Assembly (NCBI GenBank): GCA_031289875.1
Contig: JAITOO010000129.1
Span: 1-9,291 of the forward strand
Direction: 5' to 3'
Origin: Flavobacteriaceae bacterium
GTDB taxonomy: Bacteria > Bacteroidota > Bacteroidia > Flavobacteriales > Weeksellaceae
DNA length: 9,291 nt
In this document: piece after piece, positions 6,309-9,291 of the stretch
Numbering within the stretch: the first letter of the stretch is position 1
Layout: each line of letters starts with the position of its first letter
Translations under genes and position numbers: made by a program
Notes under the pieces: generated by a model
What the model saw: the letters and a program-made list of their open reading frames with translations, nothing else
What the model was told of the DNA's origin: nothing
The model's database searches: none

Positions 6309-7628
6309 ATGGTATCCAAAACAAACAAGCAGAAAGTTACCAACTGGGGAAAATATCCCATCGTGGAAACCCGCATGGTTTCTACCTCTAACATTCAACA
6401 AATAAAGAAATTAGTAACCGAAAGCAAAACCCTTATTGCACGCGGAAACGGACACTCCTACGGAGACAATTCTCTGAACAGGGAAAATATTTTTTCCACG
6501 ATGCAGCTCAATAAATTCATTGATTTTGACAAAGAAAACGGCGTTTTCGAGTGCGAATCCGGCGTATTGCTCAAAGATATTCTTGAAGTCATCGTTCCCG
6601 AAGGGTTTTTCCTGCCTGTAACGCCCGGCACCAGCCTCATCACTATCGGCGGAGCCATCGGCTCGGACGTTCACGGAAAAAACAACCATTCTGAGGGTTG
6701 TTTCGGCGATTACGTCCTGAATTTTACGATTATGACCGAAACGGGCGAGATTAAAAAATGCTCTCAAACAGAAAATTCCGAATTGTTTTGGAACACTATC
6801 GGAGGCATGGGATTGACAGGAATTGTGCTGACGGCGCGGTTTACGCTCAAACGCATTCAGACGGCATACATTCGCCAGCGCGTTTTGAAAGCCGACAATC
6901 TTGACGAAATTTTTAAATATTTTGACGAGTCTGAAAGTTGGACGTACAGCGTGGCTTGGATTGACTGCCTGCAAAAAGGCGCTAAAATCGGGCGTTCCAT
7001 TTTGATGATTGGAGAACATGCAACACTGACGGAACTGCCGAAATGGAAAGAAAATCCGCTCAAATCCAAGAAAAAAATCAAGCTCAACGTACCGTTTAAT
7101 TTTCCGTCTTTCGTGCTGAATACATTGACCGTCAAAGCGTTCAATTTTTTGTATTACTTCAAACAGAGGAAAAAAATCATCAACAATGTGGTAGATTATG
7201 ACAGTTTTTTCTATCCGTTGGACGCAATTTACAACTGGAACAGAATTTACGGCAAAAACGGATTCATTCAATATCAATTCATCATACCGAAGGAAGTCGG
7301 CAAAGAAGGCATGACCGAAGTGCTGAAAACCATTGCCGACAGCGGACAAGGTTCGTTTCTAGCAGTGCTGAAACTGTACAGAAAAAGCAGCCCCGAAGCG
7401 CATAATTCTTTTCCAATTGATGGTTACAGCCTTGCACTGGATTTCAAAATCAACAAGCAACTGCCTGCGCTGGTGAAAAAATTGGACGAAATTGTGGAGC
7501 ATTACGGCGGTCGGATTTATTTAGCCAAAGATGCGATGTCAAAAAAATCTCTGCTGAATTACGTGAAAGTTTCCGAAACGGGAAAATTTGATTCCGTGCA
7601 GCATGAACGTATAGAAAGTCAATTATAA
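6309..7628 (+). CDS. dprE1: FAD-dependent decaprenylphosphoryl-ribose 2'-oxidase (DprE1-like)
   Basis: Predicted to oxidise C2' of polyprenyl-phosphoryl-ribose to the 2'-keto intermediate, the first half of the epimerisation to arabinose. It is 439 residues long against 461 in M. tuberculosis. The FAD-binding domain (about 10-190) shows ARGNGHSYGDNSLN (44-57) and PVTPGTSLITIGGAIGSDVH (103-122) followed by GKNNHS. His122 corresponds to the FAD-linked His132 of M. tuberculosis DprE1. The substrate domain contains FYPLDAIYNWNRIYGKNGFI and, near the end, YLAKDAM with Lys407, matching catalytic Lys418. The residue matching Cys387, the covalent target of benzothiazinones, is Ala376 (GYSLALDF). These assignments come from aligning against the remembered M. 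tuberculosis sequence. It sits between the prenyltransferase (4 bp upstream) and DprE2 (10 bp downstream). A related sugar oxidase is possible, but the full operon makes DprE1 much more likely. Confidence 0.92.
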   Translation: MVSKTNKQKVTNWGKYPIVETRMVSTSNIQQIKKLVTESKTLIARGNGHSYGDNSLNRENIFSTMQLNKFIDFDKENGVFECESGVLLKDILEVIVPEGFFLPVTPGTSLITIGGAIGSDVHGKNNHSEGCFGDYVLNFTIMTETGEIKKCSQTENSELFWNTIGGMGLTGIVLTARFTLKRIQTAYIRQRVLKADNLDEIFKYFDESESWTYSVAWIDCLQKGAKIGRSILMIGEHATLTELPKWKENPLKSKKKIKLNVPFNFPSFVLNTLTVKAFNFLYYFKQRKKIINNVVDYDSFFYPLDAIYNWNRIYGKNGFIQYQFIIPKEVGKEGMTEVLKTIADSGQGSFLAVLKLYRKSSPEAHNSFPIDGYSLALDFKINKQLPALVKKLDEIVEHYGGRIYLAKDAMSKKSLLNYVKVSETGKFDSVQHERIESQL

Positions 7629-7638
7629 ACTTTTGAAA

Positions 7639-8367
7639 ATGATAATATTAGGCACAACATCAGATATTTCTCAGGCTTTCATAGAAAAAGTCCTGATTGA
7701 ACAAAAAAATAAGTATCCAAAGATATATTTGGTAACTTCCAATGAAGGCGAAACCGGTCGATTAGCTAAACATTTAAAAGTAAAATACAATCAAGATTCT
7801 GAAATAATTCTGTTTGATTTACTGAAAGATACGGATTATTCTGTTTTTGATTCCATTGATTCGGATTTGCTTTTTTGTGCGGTCGGATTTCTTGGGAAAA
7901 ACTCCGAAGATGGTTTGTACGATTTGGCTAATACTCAGAAAATCACGAAAATAAATTATTCCAACTTGCTCCCGTTGATGAATTATTTTGCAGAGAAATT
8001 TGAGGCAAAAAAAACGGGAACTATCATTGGATTGGCTTCCGTAGCGGGAATGCGCGGTCGCCAAAGCAATTTTGTTTATGGAAGCGCCAAAGCGGGGTTT
8101 CTCGTCTATTTGGACGGATTGCGGAATTATTTGTATCACAAAGGCGTTCACGTAATTACGGTTGTTCCGGGTTTCATGGATACCAAAATGACCGCAGGAA
8201 TGCCGCTCCCTAAACCACTGACCGCCTCGCCGCAACAGGCTGCCGCCGCCATTTACAAAGCGTGGAAAAAGAAAAAGAACAAAGTTTTTGTTAAGGGCAT
8301 TTGGAAGTGCATTATGACAATTATTGTCCACGTTCCTGAATTTATTTTCAAAAAAATGAAGATGTAA
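7639..8367 (+). CDS. dprE2: Short-chain reductase, decaprenylphosphoryl-2-keto-ribose reductase (DprE2-like)
   Basis: Predicted to reduce the 2'-keto intermediate made by DprE1, using NAD(P)H, to give polyprenyl-phosphoryl-arabinose. It is a classical SDR of 242 residues (M. tuberculosis DprE2 has about 254). The nucleotide loop is the atypical ILGTTSDIS (3-11), the form seen in DprE2 rather than TGxxxGIG. The active site is complete: Ser134 (LASVAGMRGR), Tyr147 and Lys151 (VYGSAK). PGFMDTKMT follows, and the lysine-rich, hydrophobic C-terminus could associate with the membrane. The ATG at 7639 is chosen. An in-frame TTG at 7633 would add only two residues, and neither has a clear Shine-Dalgarno sequence. 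It lies 10 bp after dprE1 and ends in an A-run 12 bp before the HAD gene. Sequence alone would say only SDR; the specific call rests on the neighbours. Confidence 0.88.
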   Translation: MIILGTTSDISQAFIEKVLIEQKNKYPKIYLVTSNEGETGRLAKHLKVKYNQDSEIILFDLLKDTDYSVFDSIDSDLLFCAVGFLGKNSEDGLYDLANTQKITKINYSNLLPLMNYFAEKFEAKKTGTIIGLASVAGMRGRQSNFVYGSAKAGFLVYLDGLRNYLYHKGVHVITVVPGFMDTKMTAGMPLPKPLTASPQQAAAAIYKAWKKKKNKVFVKGIWKCIMTIIVHVPEFIFKKMKM

Positions 8368-8379
8368 AAAAAAAAATCG

Positions 8380-8964
8380 ATGAAAAGGCTGTATCTGTTT
8401 GATTTTGATGGAACTCTGACCAACAAAGATTCTCTTTTTGATTTTTTGCAATTCAGTTTTCCTGAAACGTATAAATCTGTATTTGTGCGGTTTATTCCTT
8501 TATTTCTTCTCACAAAACTAAAAATTTTCAGCGCAGGAAAGACAAAACAAAAATTAATTTCTCATTTCTTGAAAGGAAAACAACGAGCCGAAATTGAAAT
8601 TCTTGCACAAAATTATTTTGAAGCTCAAAAGGATAGTTTGTTAAGAATCAAATCATTGGAGTATTTGAAAAATATTGCCCGCGAAGAAAATAAATATATC
8701 GTAACTGCCTCGTTGGATATTTGGGTGAAACCGTTTGCTAAATATTTGGGAACAAGGATTATATCTACCCAAGCTGAATTTGTAAACGACCAATTTACAG
8801 GAAAATTTGCTACGCCGAATTGCAACTATAAAGAAAAAGTTGTGCGGATTGTGCAGGAAATTCAACTTTCGCAATTTGATGAAGTATATGCTTTCGGCGA
8901 CAGCAACGGCGACAGACCCATGCTGGAACTCGCTACCAATCCGAATTTCAGGTATTTTGAGTGA
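8380..8964 (+). CDS. HAD-IB family phosphatase, probable 5-phosphoribosyl-phosphopolyprenol phosphatase
   Basis: A 194-residue haloacid dehalogenase phosphatase of the SerB-like IB group. All four motifs are present: DFDGT with nucleophile Asp8 and acid/base Asp10, IVTAS with Thr109/Ser111, Lys151 or Lys153 (NYKEK), and GDSNGD with Asp174 and Asp178. The small helical cap holds a strongly hydrophobic stretch at about 33-50 (SVFVRFIPLFLLTKLKIF) that could contact the membrane or a lipid substrate. Positioned last in the operon, it is the natural candidate to remove the 5'-phosphate from polyprenyl-phosphoryl-5-phosphoribose before DprE1 acts. In mycobacteria this step is attributed to a PAP2-type protein (Rv3807c). 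Substrate is inferred from context only; a general phosphoserine-like or other small phosphatase is possible. The frame ends NPNFRYFE with no sign of truncation. Confidence 0.85.
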   Translation: MKRLYLFDFDGTLTNKDSLFDFLQFSFPETYKSVFVRFIPLFLLTKLKIFSAGKTKQKLISHFLKGKQRAEIEILAQNYFEAQKDSLLRIKSLEYLKNIAREENKYIVTASLDIWVKPFAKYLGTRIISTQAEFVNDQFTGKFATPNCNYKEKVVRIVQEIQLSQFDEVYAFGDSNGDRPMLELATNPNFRYFE

Positions 8965-8967
8965 ATT

Positions 8968-9063
8968 TTAATTTTCCGATTTTTTCAATTTTTCATTTTC
9001 TTCTTTCAAACGCCGGATATTTTCTTTTAATAAATTACTTTTGTAGCCGAATAAATCATCCCG
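8968..9063 (-). pseudogene. Possible C-terminal remnant of a coiled-coil protein gene
   Basis: On the minus strand, ending at a TAA (8970-8968), the frame reads RDDLFGYKSNLLKENIRRLK then EENEKLKKSEN. Leu, Ile, Leu, Asn and Leu are spaced 4-3-4-3, a textbook leucine-zipper a/d pattern. The frame stays open back to a TAG at 9108-9106 but has no start codon. Beyond about 9063 the translation turns into low-quality residues (FFC, SFPVSFF), as if the gene were broken there by the repeat DNA that follows. It is convergent with the HAD gene. An A/T-rich, stop-poor stretch could give such a Lys/Glu-rich reading by chance, and the family is not recognised. Confidence 0.3.
9036..9043 (+). promoter_or_regulatory. 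TAnnTTTG match upstream of the GxxExxY gene
   Basis: TACTTTTG fits the -7 consensus on the plus strand, about 200 nt before the start at 9246, so the inverted repeat would lie in the leader. There is no -33 box. It overlaps the possible minus-strand remnant. Weak. Confidence 0.2.
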
Positions 9064-9120
9064 CAGGGGACAAAAAAATGAGACAGGAAATGAGCAAAAA
9101 AGAAACTATAAATGTGCAGG

Positions 9121-9225
9121 GTCTTGAACCACGATTTTTACAAGATTAATAAGATTTGCAAGATTAAATGCAGTGTTAATAATCAAGGTAATCATGAAAA
9201 TCTTACTAAAATCGTGGTTCAAGAC
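9121..9225. repeat. Inverted-repeat element upstream of the GxxExxY gene
   Basis: Left arm GTCTTGAACCACGATTTT (9121-9138) and right arm AAAATCGTGGTTCAAGAC (9208-9225) are perfect 18-bp reverse complements around a 69-bp centre. Pairing can resume after three mismatches with AAGATT (9142-9147) against AATCTT (9199-9204). If transcribed, the arms would form a long hairpin ending 20 nt before the start codon at 9246. From memory, very similar GTCTTGAACCACGATTT repeats recur beside GxxExxY genes in Bacteroidetes, so this is probably a dispersed element rather than a local accident. No transposase is visible in the window. Confidence 0.85.
9142..9165 (+). repeat. Three AAGATT copies in exact 9-bp phase
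   Basis: AAGATT begins at 9142, 9151 and 9160, separated by AAT and TGC, inside the left half of the inverted-repeat element. A reverse copy (AATCTT) lies at 9199-9204. The regular period suggests small tandem expansion within the element. Confidence 0.6.
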
Positions 9226-9245
9226 GAATATTGAAATAAGCAAAT

Positions 9246-9291
9246 ATGACAAAAGAAGAACAAGATAAAATTACACATGAAATAATCGGTA
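9246..9291 (+). CDS. GxxExxY-family protein, 5' fragment cut by window edge
   Basis: Only 15 full codons are present: MTKEEQDKITHEIIG. This strongly resembles the usual N-terminus of the Bacteroidetes GxxExxY family (TIGR04256), where EIIG is followed by a helix and then the GLLESVYE motif. That motif would lie outside the window. The family is thought to be related to PD-(D/E)XK nucleases and its function is not established. The inverted repeat directly upstream agrees with this identification. No Shine-Dalgarno sequence is seen before the ATG. Confidence 0.65.
   Translation, partial: MTKEEQDKITHEIIG

Noticed and set aside
6411..7349. A 312-codon minus-strand open frame across dprE1
   Set aside because: It is antisense to a gene with clear DprE1 motifs along its full length. 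The translation has no recognisable domain and has shadow-like composition, so it is a by-product of dprE1 codon use.
7819..8451. A 210-codon minus-strand frame across dprE2 and the HAD start
   Set aside because: Antisense to two motif-complete genes; the residues are an Asn/Ile/Phe/Arg-rich shadow with no domain.
8961..9149. A 62-codon plus-strand frame overlapping the HAD stop and running into the inverted repeat
   Set aside because: It starts at a GTG overlapping the HAD stop, has a low-complexity Phe/Ile/Asn start and ends inside the repeat arm. There is no sign of a real protein.
9121..9225. Reading the inverted repeat as a CRISPR unit or an insertion sequence end pair
   Set aside because: There is only one pair of inverted arms with a 69-bp centre, no repeated spacers, no cas gene and no transposase, so neither is supported.

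Overview
The window reads as chromosomal DNA from a member of the Bacteroidota, most probably Bacteroidales-like. Four things point there: a low-to-moderate GC content, near-absence of Shine-Dalgarno sequences, repeated TAnnTTTG promoter boxes typical of the Bacteroidetes primary sigma factor, and the gene content (single-chain eukaryote/archaeal-type GlyRS, lpxB, a GxxExxY gene behind a characteristic inverted repeat). lpxB implies a Gram-negative envelope with lipid A. The species cannot be named from this sequence.

Layout. 1-1476 (-): glycyl-tRNA synthetase, missing only its C-terminal tail at the window edge. 1477-1654: divergent promoter region. 1655-3378 (+): an RDD-family membrane protein, then a bile acid:sodium symporter-family (SBF/BASS) transporter. 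3379-3438: convergent gap with no clear terminator but one promoter-like sequence directed into the 3' end of lpxB. 3439-5344 (-): a YbfF-like alpha/beta hydrolase followed after 4 bp by lpxB, probably an operon. 5345-5437: divergent promoters. 5438-8964 (+): a tightly packed four-gene set. 8965-9291: remnant and repeat DNA, including an 18-bp perfect inverted repeat, and the first codons of a GxxExxY-family gene.

The most notable part is the four-gene set: a UbiA-fold prenyltransferase of the decaprenyl-phosphate phosphoribosyltransferase type, a DprE1-like FAD oxidase, a DprE2-like short-chain reductase, and a HAD-IB phosphatase. Together they match the enzymes that mycobacteria use to turn PRPP plus polyprenyl phosphate into polyprenyl-phosphoryl-D-arabinofuranose: phosphoribosyl transfer, 5'-dephosphorylation, then 2'-epimerisation by oxidation and reduction. 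Here the HAD enzyme is in the position to do the dephosphorylation that a PAP2-type protein is thought to do in Mycobacterium. The inference is that this Gram-negative bacterium makes a lipid-linked D-Araf (or ribofuranose) donor for some surface glycan or glycoprotein. No glycosyltransferase that would use it is in the window, so the acceptor is unknown.

The left genes (GlyRS, RDD, transporter, hydrolase, LpxB) are ordinary housekeeping or envelope functions. The right end looks like accessory DNA, where a repeat-bearing GxxExxY unit lies next to what may be the tail of a broken minus-strand gene.
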